A DNA stretch of 38,511 nucleotides from CASPLG01 sp965120375 (lineage in GTDB: Bacteria; Bacillota; Clostridia; Oscillospirales; Acutalibacteraceae). The stretch spans positions 1 to 38,511 of the forward strand of contig CBCPMW010000011.1 in the NCBI GenBank assembly GCA_965120375.1. The letters run 5' to 3'. Positions within the stretch are counted from its first letter, which is position 1, and the number at the start of each line of letters is the position of its first letter. The notes beneath the pieces were generated by a model. That model saw nothing but the letters and a program-made list of their open reading frames with translations. It had not been told where the DNA came from and made no database searches. The translations under genes were made by a program, and so were the position numbers. This document shows positions 7,553 to 15,603 of the stretch, piece by piece.

Positions 7553-8740
7553 TTACAATCTCTTTAGGATTTTTGTTGCTATACACTCTATCAATTTCCC
7601 CTGTTTGATCACAGATATATCGATAATATCTATATTCATTTCTGATGCTCTTTGTAAAATTTTAGGTTTTTCCAGCTTTACATTTGATGCTGTAACCATT
7701 ATACATTTTGAGTGTTTGCCTCCAAAATAACTTGGGTATACACTCAATTCTTGGAGAGATTCAGTAGTTGGACACGAAAGTTTACATGAAACAAAAACCG
7801 GATGTATTCCGGAAAAAAACACAACATCTACTTCATTGATAACATCTGAAATCTTTTCTTTTTTAACGCCTCCCCAGCCAATTCTAACACTCATTTTTAC
7901 ATCTTTAAAAAGTTTACTTCTAAGTAAAGTTATATATGTGTAAATTTCTAACCAAGATCCAAAATCTGCCATATATCGCTTTATATTTTCTCCTGCAAAA
8001 ATAAATTTAGTTTGAGTTTCATTTGATGTAAATTCTTTTATAAGACCTAATTTTTCTGCATTTTTCAATAAATCTATACAATCAGCTGCGTATTCAGGAT
8101 TAAAACTGTCTATTGCTGTCTCACAATTAAAACTAAGGGCATTATCTGTGTTTACAGAAGACTTATTTCCAGCTTGAATATAACTACAAAGAATTTTCCA
8201 AGCTCCAGTATTTTTAAAAACTTCGCTACAAAATGGCAAAAGTTTCTCAAATTCAGGCAAATTAGGAGTAGGATGCAAGCTCTCCTTTATAAGTGCGCCT
8301 CTACTCATTAAAATAGTTTCAAGATCGAGACTTGGCATATGAAAATTTTCTGAAATTAAACTGCAACCGTAAACATTTATGAATCTACCGTGCGAAATAT
8401 CTAGTTTAAAAACAGGTGTAAAATTGTCGACACAAGCTAAATACATTCCGATCGCACCAAGTTCTTTAGATCCTGTTATATCAAAAAAACATTCTTTATT
8501 TCTCTGTATTATTTTTTTACACTTTTGTCTAACATCTTCTAGATCCTGCATATTTATTGATATAAATTCAAAGTTGATGTTGCTAATTTTACTAACGCAT
8601 GTTTTTTCTAAAAAGTCTAAATCTCCAAGTCCATTTTTTGAGTCATAAAGGAAGATAGCTTTCTTCGGGCAAAAAGCCAAGATAGATATAAGGTTATTAA
8701 CTTGTTCCGTATCGTAGATTTTTACTAGACTCTTCATCAA
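7553..8740 (-). CDS. Card1/Can2-like CARF-nuclease (DUF1887 family)
   Basis: About 395 residues. The N-terminal half has a Rossmann-like CARF layout with the family's conserved patch FFDITGSKELGAIGMYLA (about 85-102; most relatives have TGGTK here). The C-terminal half is a PD-(D/E)xK nuclease: GSWLE (261-265), NEVDVVF (302-308) and PVFVSCK (314-320), with E303, D305 and K320 as probable metal and catalytic residues. Characterised relatives (Card1, Can2) are dimers that bind cyclic tetra-adenylate made by type III CRISPR complexes and then cut DNA and RNA. No CRISPR array, cas10 or ring nuclease is visible here, so its activator is unknown. ATG at 8737 or TTG at 8740 both follow GGGAGGAAG; the spacing favours TTG slightly. 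A terminator separates it from the leader-type peptide gene just upstream. Confidence 0.8.
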   Translation of the reverse strand: MMKSLVKIYDTEQVNNLISILAFCPKKAIFLYDSKNGLGDLDFLEKTCVSKISNINFEFISINMQDLEDVRQKCKKIIQRNKECFFDITGSKELGAIGMYLACVDNFTPVFKLDISHGRFINVYGCSLISENFHMPSLDLETILMSRGALIKESLHPTPNLPEFEKLLPFCSEVFKNTGAWKILCSYIQAGNKSSVNTDNALSFNCETAIDSFNPEYAADCIDLLKNAEKLGLIKEFTSNETQTKFIFAGENIKRYMADFGSWLEIYTYITLLRSKLFKDVKMSVRIGWGGVKKEKISDVINEVDVVFFSGIHPVFVSCKLSCPTTESLQELSVYPSYFGGKHSKCIMVTASNVKLEKPKILQRASEMNIDIIDISVIKQGKLIECIATKILKRL

Positions 8741-8772
8741 TCAATTTCTTCCTCCCTATGAATTTTACTAAA

Positions 8773-8812
8773 AAATTGCTTCCAGAACGAGACGAGTCAC
8801 CGTAAGCAATTT
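8773..8812 (-). terminator. Terminator between peptide gene and CARF nuclease
   Basis: Stem AAATTGCTT/AAGCAATTT with a 22-base loop, followed on the minus strand by a short T run. It may be leaky and allow some read-through into the nuclease gene. Confidence 0.5.
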
Positions 8813-8826
8813 ATATTTTAAGTATT

Positions 8827-9309
8827 TTATTTGTTCTCATTGTTGCCTTGCGAATTTTTTTTTCCGTAATAGTAACCGACGGCCCCCCCAGCACCAAACA
8901 ACAACGCACAAAGCGTAGTAATTACCGTTCCAGCAATAAGTTTCGCTTTTCGTATCTTAGACTTATTTTTTTCCTGTATTTTCTTTTTGATATCATCCGG
9001 GAGCATCGAATATAAATTCATCATTTCTTCTGCGGATAAATCAGAACTCGATCCCGCTGTAATTTTTTCAAGATTACTCTGGTCTAGCTTCACCCCAGAA
9101 GCACAATCTACAATTTCGTCAAAAAGCTCAGCGTCCTCTTTTGTATACTCTATACCTTTTTCTAGCAAAATCTTTTTTATTTTATCGGCCCTTTCCGATT
9201 TTTCCATATTTTTGACTTCGAAAAACTTTTTCCTAAAATCTTCATCTTTAGCTAAATCTAAAACCTTCTTCTCTTCGTCTGTTATATTATTGAAAACCTC
9301 ATTATCCAT
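8827..9309 (-). CDS. Nif11-leader-like protein with C-terminal membrane segment
   Basis: 160 residues from the ATG at 9309, which follows AAGGAG at about 10 bases. The first half resembles Nif11-type leader peptides: an early helix with DEDFRKKFFEV, then KGIEYTKEDAELFDEIV, and an end segment KLDQSNLEKITAG that matches the L-x-x-x-x-L-x-x-I-x-G-G pattern with AG in place of GG. Behind the AG lie an acidic helix (DLSAEEMMNLYSMLPDDIK), a basic patch, a Gly/Ala-rich membrane span (AGTVITTLCALLFGAGGAV) and a hydrophilic tail. Nif11 leaders usually precede natural-product cores; a membrane span in the core position is unusual. It has its own promoter and terminator. The precursor role is inferred. 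Confidence 0.65.
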   Translation of the reverse strand: MDNEVFNNITDEEKKVLDLAKDEDFRKKFFEVKNMEKSERADKIKKILLEKGIEYTKEDAELFDEIVDCASGVKLDQSNLEKITAGSSSDLSAEEMMNLYSMLPDDIKKKIQEKNKSKIRKAKLIAGTVITTLCALLFGAGGAVGYYYGKKNSQGNNENK

Positions 9310-9369
9310 ACAAATCAACTCCTTAGCTTAAAAATATGGCCAGAAATCTAACACCAAGCCTTGAGCTAT

Positions 9370-9398
9370 ATTATATGAAATTTTTATACAAAAGTCAA
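9370..9398 (-). promoter_or_regulatory. Strong promoter of the Nif11-like gene
   Basis: Minus strand TTGACT (9398-9393), exactly 17 bases, TATAAT (9375-9370). It lies directly after the end of cdaR, so the peptide gene is transcribed independently of the c-di-AMP genes. Confidence 0.75.
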
Positions 9399-9404
9399 GT
9401 GTTT

Positions 9405-10688
9405 TTATGTAATTTCAATATTAATTAGATATTCCCCATACGCCCAAACATCATCAAAGTTTTTAAATTTTATCTTTGCTGGAACTTCCATAGCACTACT
9501 TAGATCCTGTCTTGATTCAAGGTCAACTTCCGCTGATATATTATCTGACGTAAGTTTCCGTATACTGCTTGCAGGACCTACTACTTTTACTTCTATTTTT
9601 CCAGTGTAAACACTTGCAGTTTTTCCTTCTGGAATATTTGTACAAGAAATCTGGCTTACAGAAAATGTTTTCTCTTTAAACCCACTGGTATCGACACTTA
9701 CTTCTGCTGTGTACACATTATTTAGGCTTCTACACCCACCTGGTAAATTAATCTGAATAGAGAACTTATTGCTCGAAACATTTAACTCATTGAAATCAAT
9801 AAAATCTAGCTCAATTTTGTCTATTTCTGCGATTTGGTCTTCTGGTCCGGCAATTTCTAAAGAAGTCGGATCCACTTTTACTAAACTTGAAAAAATATCG
9901 AGCCCTTCTGGTACATTTTCAAAATTAGGATTTATGGTCATTTTTTTCTTCATTAAAACAGGAATTGTAACATCAACTTCACTTACCGTTGAGGAAATTG
10001 TCTCACTTATAATCTGTTTACCATAGTCATCATACATTGTTATTGGAAGTTTAGTCGTATAAGTGCTAGTTAATTCTTCTTCTATTTTACCTTTTGCTAC
10101 AACTCTTTTTATCTTGGAAATTTCAAGTTCCGGTCCAGAAAGCATAACTTTTGGAGAAGAAAGAACTGTTGCCCCCAAAAAGTAACTGGGATCTGCTGAA
10201 AATTCAATTTCTGGTTCTACAGTAAATTCAGCTTCTCTGTATCTATCCACCATAATTGTTATAAAAGAAGGTTGAAGACTTGAAACAAATTCATAGTCGG
10301 ATAAAATTCCTACTTTTTTTGCTGTTAGTTCTAAAGTATAAGTTCCCGGGGAGGTTATTGTGTTAACCTGAGGAGCTAAAACTTGGATATCATCTTTTTT
10401 AACTTGACCTACTATAAGTTTGTTCCCTGAAATATCAATCTGAACTTTAGTATTTTGCCCGCTAAAAATACGAAGACCATCTTTTATTGCACTTTCTGAA
10501 AGATTAATACTTACGGGTATATCTGATATAGTTACAGGATCGCTATCTTTTCCACTAACATTTATGCAGATCCAAATAGAAAAAGAAATCAAAACCGAAA
10601 ATAAAAAAACTATCTTGTTATCGTACAGGAGTTTACCTGTGTTTATTTTTTTGAGTTTATTTTTAAAAAAATCAATATATTCTTTCAT
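9405..10688 (-). CDS. cdaR: YbbR-repeat regulator of the diadenylate cyclase
   Basis: 427 residues from the ATG at 10688 (MKEYIDFFKNKL), which has AAGGAGGATAG five bases upstream; an in-frame ATG at 10718 lacks a site. One membrane span near the N-terminus (IVFLFSVLISFSIWICINVS) is followed by four YbbR-type beta-rich repeats outside the cell. Each repeat carries a P-x-x-V-x-x-x-G-P-x-x-x-I/L segment, for example SSPKVMLSGPELEISKIKRV and the VDPTSLEIAGPEDQIAEI copy. CdaR binds CdaA and tunes c-di-AMP synthesis. It follows cdaA by 29 bases in one operon. The usual third gene, glmM, is absent; the Nif11-like gene is found there instead. Confidence 0.9.
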   Translation of the reverse strand: MKEYIDFFKNKLKKINTGKLLYDNKIVFLFSVLISFSIWICINVSGKDSDPVTISDIPVSINLSESAIKDGLRIFSGQNTKVQIDISGNKLIVGQVKKDDIQVLAPQVNTITSPGTYTLELTAKKVGILSDYEFVSSLQPSFITIMVDRYREAEFTVEPEIEFSADPSYFLGATVLSSPKVMLSGPELEISKIKRVVAKGKIEEELTSTYTTKLPITMYDDYGKQIISETISSTVSEVDVTIPVLMKKKMTINPNFENVPEGLDIFSSLVKVDPTSLEIAGPEDQIAEIDKIELDFIDFNELNVSSNKFSIQINLPGGCRSLNNVYTAEVSVDTSGFKEKTFSVSQISCTNIPEGKTASVYTGKIEVKVVGPASSIRKLTSDNISAEVDLESRQDLSSAMEVPAKIKFKNFDDVWAYGEYLINIEIT

Positions 10689-10717
10689 AAAACTATCCTC
10701 CTTGAATCTAAAAAACA

Positions 10718-11599
10718 CTAAGATTTTTTATCTTGTTTATTTCTCTTGAACGTAGAGAAAATACTTCTGTATGATGATCCTGAATTTTGTAAAAGAAGAT
10801 TACTAAGTTCGCTTTTAAGAGTCTCTTTGTTAAGTCCGTGCATTAATTTACCATTGACTGCTATAGAAACTCCGCCTGTTTCTTCCGAAACAGTTACTGC
10901 TATAGCATCTGAATTTTCACTGATCCCAACTGCTGCTCTGTGCCGTGTCCCGAGTTCATTCCCGATTCCTTCATTTGCAGTAAGCGGCAAAATACATCCT
11001 CCTGCATAAATAAGCCCGTCTTTTACAATCATTGCTCCGTCGTGTAAAGGTGCTTTATTGTAAAATATATTGGATATAAGTTCAATTGAAGGTTCAGCTT
11101 TAATTGCTGTTCCAGTATCAATTATTTCACCAAGTTTTGTTTTCCTTTCAAAGACAATAAGCGCCCCGAGTTTCGCCTCTTTAAAAATTAAAACTGCATC
11201 TGAAACTATCGATATAACATTTTTCATTTTCTGCATGTATGTATCCTCGTCACCCATCATGTGGTTTAACGACCAATAATCACCTAGCTTGCTTCTACCT
11301 AAGTATTCAAGTGCTCTTCTAAGTTCAGGCTGAAAAACTACAAGTATTGCAAGAAAACTAAACTGAAAAAAGTTACTAAGAAGGAGACTTAACATAACAA
11401 GTTTCATTTGCTGGGAAATAGCATACACAACTAGCAGTATAACAATCCCTTTTACAAGTTGTTCTGCTCTCGTTTCACGTATTAATTTTATAAATCCATA
11501 TATCAAAAACGAAACTATTAAGACATCTACTCCATCAGATAGCTTAAATGTACTCATTAAACTCAAAAAAGCATTCCAAGTCCCTATAAAAAAATCCAT
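10718..11599 (-). CDS. cdaA: Membrane diadenylate cyclase
   Basis: 293 residues from the ATG at 11599 (MDFFIGTWNAFLSL), preceded by GGAAGGAAG; an in-frame start further upstream at 11710 is unsupported. Three membrane helices in the first 110 residues (VDVLIVSFLIYGFI, LVKGIVILLVVYAI, LLSNFFQFSFLAILVVF) precede the DAC domain. That domain holds the signature DGAMIV, the following GTRHRAAVG motif, and SEETGGVSIA. It joins two ATP molecules into cyclic di-AMP, a messenger controlling potassium, osmotic balance and wall metabolism in Firmicutes. The length is close to the known 270-290 residues. First gene of the cdaA-cdaR operon. Confidence 0.95.
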   Translation of the reverse strand: MDFFIGTWNAFLSLMSTFKLSDGVDVLIVSFLIYGFIKLIRETRAEQLVKGIVILLVVYAISQQMKLVMLSLLLSNFFQFSFLAILVVFQPELRRALEYLGRSKLGDYWSLNHMMGDEDTYMQKMKNVISIVSDAVLIFKEAKLGALIVFERKTKLGEIIDTGTAIKAEPSIELISNIFYNKAPLHDGAMIVKDGLIYAGGCILPLTANEGIGNELGTRHRAAVGISENSDAIAVTVSEETGGVSIAVNGKLMHGLNKETLKSELSNLLLQNSGSSYRSIFSTFKRNKQDKKS

Positions 11600-11733
11600 T
11601 ATTTTCTTCCTTCCATATATAAAAGGCTTTTTTTCACGTAAAAATAAAAGCCAATAACAATATAATTTTATCACGGTATGTCCAATATTCAAGTGAAATT
11701 TAGTCGACAATATACAAAAAACTTTATTTTAAT

Positions 11734-11771
11734 AAAAAATTCTGTATCTTGCTTTACGCAAAGATACAGAA
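11734..11771 (-). terminator. Terminator of the PHP gene
   Basis: Perfect 11-bp stem (TTCTGTATCTT/AAGATACAGAA) with a 10-base loop; on the minus strand it is followed by a T run. It insulates the PHP gene from cdaA. Confidence 0.85.
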
Positions 11772-11781
11772 CTGTTAATTA

Positions 11782-12618
11782 CTATACTTTTTTACACATT
11801 TGCTGTCGCCTTTGTTTCATTTCCACAAGCTTATCATCTGGCGTCGTATGTGACCCCAAAGTATGTACACGTTTTGAATACATTCCTCGAAAATCACTCC
11901 CACCGGTCATAAGCAACCCATATTCCAGAGCTATATTAGTAAGTGTATCTACCGTAGGCGTATCAGCGCTAGGGTGCCAAACTTCCAGACCATCAAGTCC
12001 CATCGAAACATAATCTGAAATTCTATCAACAACCCCAGACTGTTTAGGGTGAGCTAAAACTGCAAGTCCTTCAGCTTCATGAATTTTTCCTATGACTTCA
12101 GCCACCGTAGGAAATTCCACATCTTTAGGTAACTCAAATCTTTCCCCAAAAAGTTTGTCAGACAAAATCCCATATGGCAAAGCGTATCCGGTATCCATTA
12201 TGGCTTGAATTATGTGACTTTTAAACACGTTAGTGCTCCCCTGCGCCTTTTTTGAAACCATTTCAGCTGATATGGGATAAAACTTCGAAAGTTTCGCAAG
12301 CATGTATGCCGAAAGTTTCTGTCTTTTTTCGCCTATTGTTTTAAACAGCCCTTCTAGTCGATCTGTAGCGTCGCACATATAGCACAAAATGTGAACTTCC
12401 CGTTCCGCTACACGATCGAACGAAGTGATTTCCGTTCCCATAATAACGTCTATACCATAGCGCTGACCGATTATTTTAGCTCGTTTTGCTCCCGCGAAAG
12501 TATCTTGGTCAACAACAGAAATAGTATCTATTTTAAGACGCCTTGCGACATAAATAAGTTCGTCTATTCCCGTAGATCCGTCAGACAATTTGGTATGGCA
12601 GTGTAAATCTGCTGGCAC
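11782..12618 (-). CDS. PHP-domain phosphoesterase with altered metal-site motifs
   Basis: 278 residues, GTG start behind GGAGGCG. It belongs to the TrpH/YciV group of PHP phosphoesterases, which remove phosphates from 3',5'-nucleoside bisphosphates or AMP. Motifs: DLHCHTKLSDG (4-14), the segment where the family has TDHD but this protein has VDQD (36-39), GTEIT, the internal variable domain, LAVLAHPKQ, and GGSDFRG (239-245) where the family usually has GSDFHG. Two metal-ligand positions are therefore changed (His to Gln at 38, His to Arg at 244), while the first HCH and the HP motif are kept. It may bind fewer metals or have lost activity. It has a separate promoter (12657-12685) and terminator. 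Confidence 0.85.
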   Translation of the reverse strand: MPADLHCHTKLSDGSTGIDELIYVARRLKIDTISVVDQDTFAGAKRAKIIGQRYGIDVIMGTEITSFDRVAEREVHILCYMCDATDRLEGLFKTIGEKRQKLSAYMLAKLSKFYPISAEMVSKKAQGSTNVFKSHIIQAIMDTGYALPYGILSDKLFGERFELPKDVEFPTVAEVIGKIHEAEGLAVLAHPKQSGVVDRISDYVSMGLDGLEVWHPSADTPTVDTLTNIALEYGLLMTGGSDFRGMYSKRVHTLGSHTTPDDKLVEMKQRRQQMCKKV

Positions 12619-12656
12619 TTAAAACGCCTCCATCCTAAAAACTCAACTATATATAT

Positions 12657-12685
12657 ATTGTACAACATATTTTAAAAATAATCAA
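12657..12685 (-). promoter_or_regulatory. Promoter of the PHP gene
   Basis: Minus strand TTGATT (12685-12680), 17-base spacer, TACAAT (12662-12657), about 40 bases before the GTG start. Confidence 0.65.
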
Positions 12686-12697
12686 TATCCCAAAAGA

Positions 12698-12730
12698 TAA
12701 AAATGTCAGTGTTAAACACTGACATTTTTA
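12698..12730. terminator. Orphan hairpin between divergent promoters
   Basis: Perfect stem of at least 14 bp (AAAAATGTCAGTG with CACTGACATTTTT, 5-base loop), A-rich and T-rich at its two ends like a bidirectional terminator. Both neighbouring genes point away from it and both promoters lie outside it, so it ends no visible gene. Confidence 0.65.
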
Positions 12731-12835
12731 TGGATACAATTTTAAAAAATTTACTTATTCTAGACTTTTTTATTCATATTATTAGTTAAAAATCTAAAAA
12801 TAACTTTTCATACGTACATAATTCTAAATTTTTAA

Positions 12836-12864
12836 TTGACATTGAATCTTTATCATAATATAAT
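12836..12864 (+). promoter_or_regulatory. Consensus promoter of greA-lysS
   Basis: TTGACA (12836-12841), 17 bases, TATAAT (12859-12864): a perfect consensus promoter, 41 bases before greA. Confidence 0.85.
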
Positions 12865-12905
12865 TATCCAATATTTAAAACAATTGTACTTAGAGGTGAT
12901 ATTCT

Positions 12906-13388
12906 TTGCCAGAGAAAAATCAATATATTATGATGACGGCAGAAGGTCTCAAAAATCTTGAAGAAGAACTTGAAACACTAAAGACGGTTAAAAGAAAAGA
13001 AATAGCTGAAAAAATTAAGGTTGCTTTGTCCTTTGGAGATCTTTCTGAAAATAGCGAATATGACGAAGCAAAAAATGAACAAGCTATAACTGAAGCTAGA
13101 ATTGCTGAAATTGAAGCCATAATGAAGAAAGCTAAAGTTATAGACGAACATGAGCTTAGCACAGAAATAGTCCATGTTGGTTCAATTGTTAAGATATTAG
13201 ATGTAAAGCAACAGGAAGAGTACAAGTACAGGATTGTTGGATCTAACGAAGCAAGTCCACTTGAGGGTAAAATTTCTGATGAGTGTCCCGTCGGAAAGAG
13301 TTTACTTTCGCATAAAGTTGGGGAAAGAGTATCGGTGGAAACTCCGGACGGGGTGTGCGAGTACGATATCTTAGAAATATCAAAATAA
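12906..13388 (+). CDS. greA: Transcription elongation factor GreA
   Basis: 160 residues, TTG start behind AGAGGTGAT. GreA rescues backtracked RNA polymerase by stimulating cleavage of the nascent RNA. The N-terminal coiled coil carries the family motif GDLSENSEYDEAKNEQ (40-55), with the acidic tip residues that reach the polymerase active site. The C-terminal half is the FKBP-like domain (VGSIVKILD, SPLEGKISDECPVGKSLL, EYDILEI). Length is normal. It is followed 42 bases later by lysS with an almost identical ribosome binding site, so the two genes form an operon. Confidence 0.97.
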   Translation: MPEKNQYIMMTAEGLKNLEEELETLKTVKRKEIAEKIKVALSFGDLSENSEYDEAKNEQAITEARIAEIEAIMKKAKVIDEHELSTEIVHVGSIVKILDVKQQEEYKYRIVGSNEASPLEGKISDECPVGKSLLSHKVGERVSVETPDGVCEYDILEISK

Positions 13389-13430
13389 ATTCAACAGATA
13401 GACTTCTTAAAAGCTTAGAGGTGATTTTTA

Positions 13431-14930
13431 GTGTCTGACAATGAAAATATAACAAACAATCAAGATGAAGCTGAACTCATAAAGATTAGGAAAGATAAAT
13501 TAAAAAAATTGTTAGATAACAATCAAAATCCTTTTGAAATTACATATTTCGATTTGGATTCCTATTCGTCTGATATAAAAAATAATTTCGAAGAGTATGA
13601 AAACAAAAATGTAAGCGTTGCCGGAAGGATTTTAAGTTGGCGCGATATGGGTAAGGCTGCGTTTATGGATATTCTTGATTCAAAAGGTAGGTTGCAGATT
13701 TATCTAAAAATAGATGACATCGGGAAAGAAACTTTTGAGTCGTTGTCTTGTTGGGATATTGGAGATATAATTGGGATAAAGGGTTTTGTCTTTAGAACTA
13801 AACGTGGTGAAATTTCAGTTCACGCCAAAGAAATTAAACTTTTATCGAAATCTCTTTTACCACTTCCTGAAAAATTTCATGGATTAAAAGATACTGATCT
13901 TAGGTACCGTAAAAGATATGTAGATTTAATTATGAATCCCGGAGTGAAGGAAACTTTTATAAAGAGAAGCAAAATTATAAAGACGATAAGAAAATATCTC
14001 GATGATATAGGTTATGTCGAAGTTGAAACTCCTATTTTGAATTCTATTCCGGGTGGAGCAAATGCTAGACCTTTTATTACTCATCATAATACCCTTGGAC
14101 TTGACCTTTATCTTAGAATTTCACCTGAATTGTATCTTAAACGTCTGATTGTCGGCGGCATAGAAAAAGTTTATGAAATAGGTCGCCTTTTTCGTAATGA
14201 GGGTATGTCTATAAAACATAACCCTGAATTTACGACTATAGAACTCTATCAAGCTTATACAGATTACAATCACATGATGGATATTACTGAAAATATTATA
14301 AATGAATGTGCGATTAAAGTTGCAGGAAGTGAAGAAATTACATATCAAGGAACCAAAGTAAATCTTGCAAAACCATTTAAGCGCATAACTATGATTGAGG
14401 CTGTTAAAGAGCATACTGGGATTGATTTTTCTGAATTTATGGGAGACTCGGAAAAAGCTTTATATGAAGTTAAAAAACTAGGGCTCACTATTGAGAAAAA
14501 TGCATCGTCGTGGGGCGATCTTCTCAACTTGGTTTTTGAAGAAAAAGTAGAAGAGCACTTGATTCAACCTACTTTTGTTTGTGATTATCCAGTTGAAATT
14601 TCTCCTCTAACAAAAAGAAAAAGTGATACTCCTGAACTTACTGAAAGATTTGAACTTTTTATAACCGGTCGTGAACTTGCAAACGCGTATTCTGAGCTTA
14701 ATGATCCGATAGATCAAAAGATGCGTTTTATGCGTCAGATGGCTTTAAGGGAAGCTGGTGACGATGAAGCCAATATGATCGATGAAGATTTTGTTACCGC
14801 GTTGGAATATGGAATGCCTCCAACTGGTGGTATGGGCCTTGGAATAGATCGTTTAGCTATGCTTTTGACAGATAGCGCTTCTATAAGGGACGTTATAATT
14901 TTCCCTGCTATGAAACCTAAAGATAAATAG
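13431..14930 (+). CDS. lysS: Lysyl-tRNA synthetase, class II
   Basis: 499 residues, GTG start behind AGAGGTGAT. It charges tRNA-Lys with lysine. The N-terminal OB fold (about 60-150, VAGRILSWRDMGKAAFMDI) binds the anticodon. The class II core has motif 1 near VETPILNSIPGGANARPF, motif 2 in RNEGMSIKHNPEFTTIELYQ, and motif 3 in GMGLGIDRLAMLLT. Full length, no damage. It ends 14 bases before the convergent bofA gene. The only tRNA-Lys-like sequence in this window is broken, so an intact tRNA-Lys must lie elsewhere. Confidence 0.97.
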   Translation: MSDNENITNNQDEAELIKIRKDKLKKLLDNNQNPFEITYFDLDSYSSDIKNNFEEYENKNVSVAGRILSWRDMGKAAFMDILDSKGRLQIYLKIDDIGKETFESLSCWDIGDIIGIKGFVFRTKRGEISVHAKEIKLLSKSLLPLPEKFHGLKDTDLRYRKRYVDLIMNPGVKETFIKRSKIIKTIRKYLDDIGYVEVETPILNSIPGGANARPFITHHNTLGLDLYLRISPELYLKRLIVGGIEKVYEIGRLFRNEGMSIKHNPEFTTIELYQAYTDYNHMMDITENIINECAIKVAGSEEITYQGTKVNLAKPFKRITMIEAVKEHTGIDFSEFMGDSEKALYEVKKLGLTIEKNASSWGDLLNLVFEEKVEEHLIQPTFVCDYPVEISPLTKRKSDTPELTERFELFITGRELANAYSELNDPIDQKMRFMRQMALREAGDDEANMIDEDFVTALEYGMPPTGGMGLGIDRLAMLLTDSASIRDVIIFPAMKPKDK

Positions 14931-14944
14931 TTTTTGTTTGTACT

Positions 14945-15223
14945 TTAGCTTGAAAATATTATATTTAAGAAAAGTATCATACATATTCCAGGGATCCCGG
15001 CAATAAGTGAAATTCCTAGGTTTATTGTGTTTAAGCACAAGTAAACTCCGGTTATTTCAGAGAAACAGTTTAGGGCAAAAAGAGTTACAAAGCTAGCTAT
15101 AGATGATTTTGCTGCACTTAAGAAAGGGTTTGGGGATTTTAGTATCCTGTGAAGAATGAATACAGAAAATAGAGAGTATAAAAAAATTAATAAAAAAATG
15201 TAACAAGGTCTGTGGTTTATCAA
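14945..15223 (-). CDS. bofA: BofA-family membrane protein
   Basis: 92 residues, TTG start behind GGAAGTGAC. Three hydrophobic segments: 8-26, 43-56 and 68-90. The last segment has the pattern of the pro-sigma-K processing inhibitor BofA (CLNTINLGISLIAGIPGICM, then LFLNII), where an NxxN-type turn precedes a G-I-P-G core. In Bacillus BofA holds the SpoIVFB protease inactive until the forespore signals. It is translated right after yaaL, the same pairing as recR-yaaL-bofA in Bacillus, but recR is not beside it here. Sporulation ability cannot be judged from this window. Confidence 0.7.
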   Translation of the reverse strand: MINHRPCYIFLLIFLYSLFSVFILHRILKSPNPFLSAAKSSIASFVTLFALNCFSEITGVYLCLNTINLGISLIAGIPGICMILFLNIIFSS

Positions 15224-15245
15224 AATTTGTCACTTCCTTTATTTT

Positions 15246-15479
15246 TTATTTGTATAGCGCTTTAATTTTCTTCAAAAGATATCTGTAACGGGCATTTAGG
15301 AATTCTCTTTGGTATAAGCAGGCATCTATTAGATCTTCGTTTTGTTCGTCTTCAAACCACAATTCTGTTTTAGCAATCTTTTCGCATATGCCTTTAATTT
15401 CGTTTTTTATTTCAAAAACCGACTCTGTTTCTTTATCTTTTCTGATAATTTTTAAGATATTTTTGATTAAATTCAGCAA
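15246..15479 (-). CDS. YaaL-like DUF2508 small protein
   Basis: 77 residues from the TTG at 15479, which stands six bases after AGAAGGATGG; an ATG at 15503 in the same frame overlaps that site and is less likely. The C-terminal half (LIDACLYQREFLNARYRYLL, KKIKALYK) carries the family pattern LID-x-x-Y-x-x-x-x-L-x-x-R-Y-x-Y-L-x-x-x-K. The function of YaaL proteins is unknown. The gene is 22 bases upstream of bofA, and that linkage strengthens both calls. Confidence 0.7.
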   Translation of the reverse strand: MLNLIKNILKIIRKDKETESVFEIKNEIKGICEKIAKTELWFEDEQNEDLIDACLYQREFLNARYRYLLKKIKALYK

Positions 15480-15603
15480 TAAAAACCATCCTTCTGCATA
15501 CATTTTTCTAATATTTATGATGCAAAAAGATGATTTATTCGTGTTTTTCTAGTTTTAATAAAAATTTTTGTTTTCGATTATCTTTATGAAGAATTATTTA
15601 AAT

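Noticed and set aside
7553..9309. CRISPR array expected because of the CARF nuclease
   Set aside because: No regularly spaced direct repeats were seen anywhere in the window on either strand.
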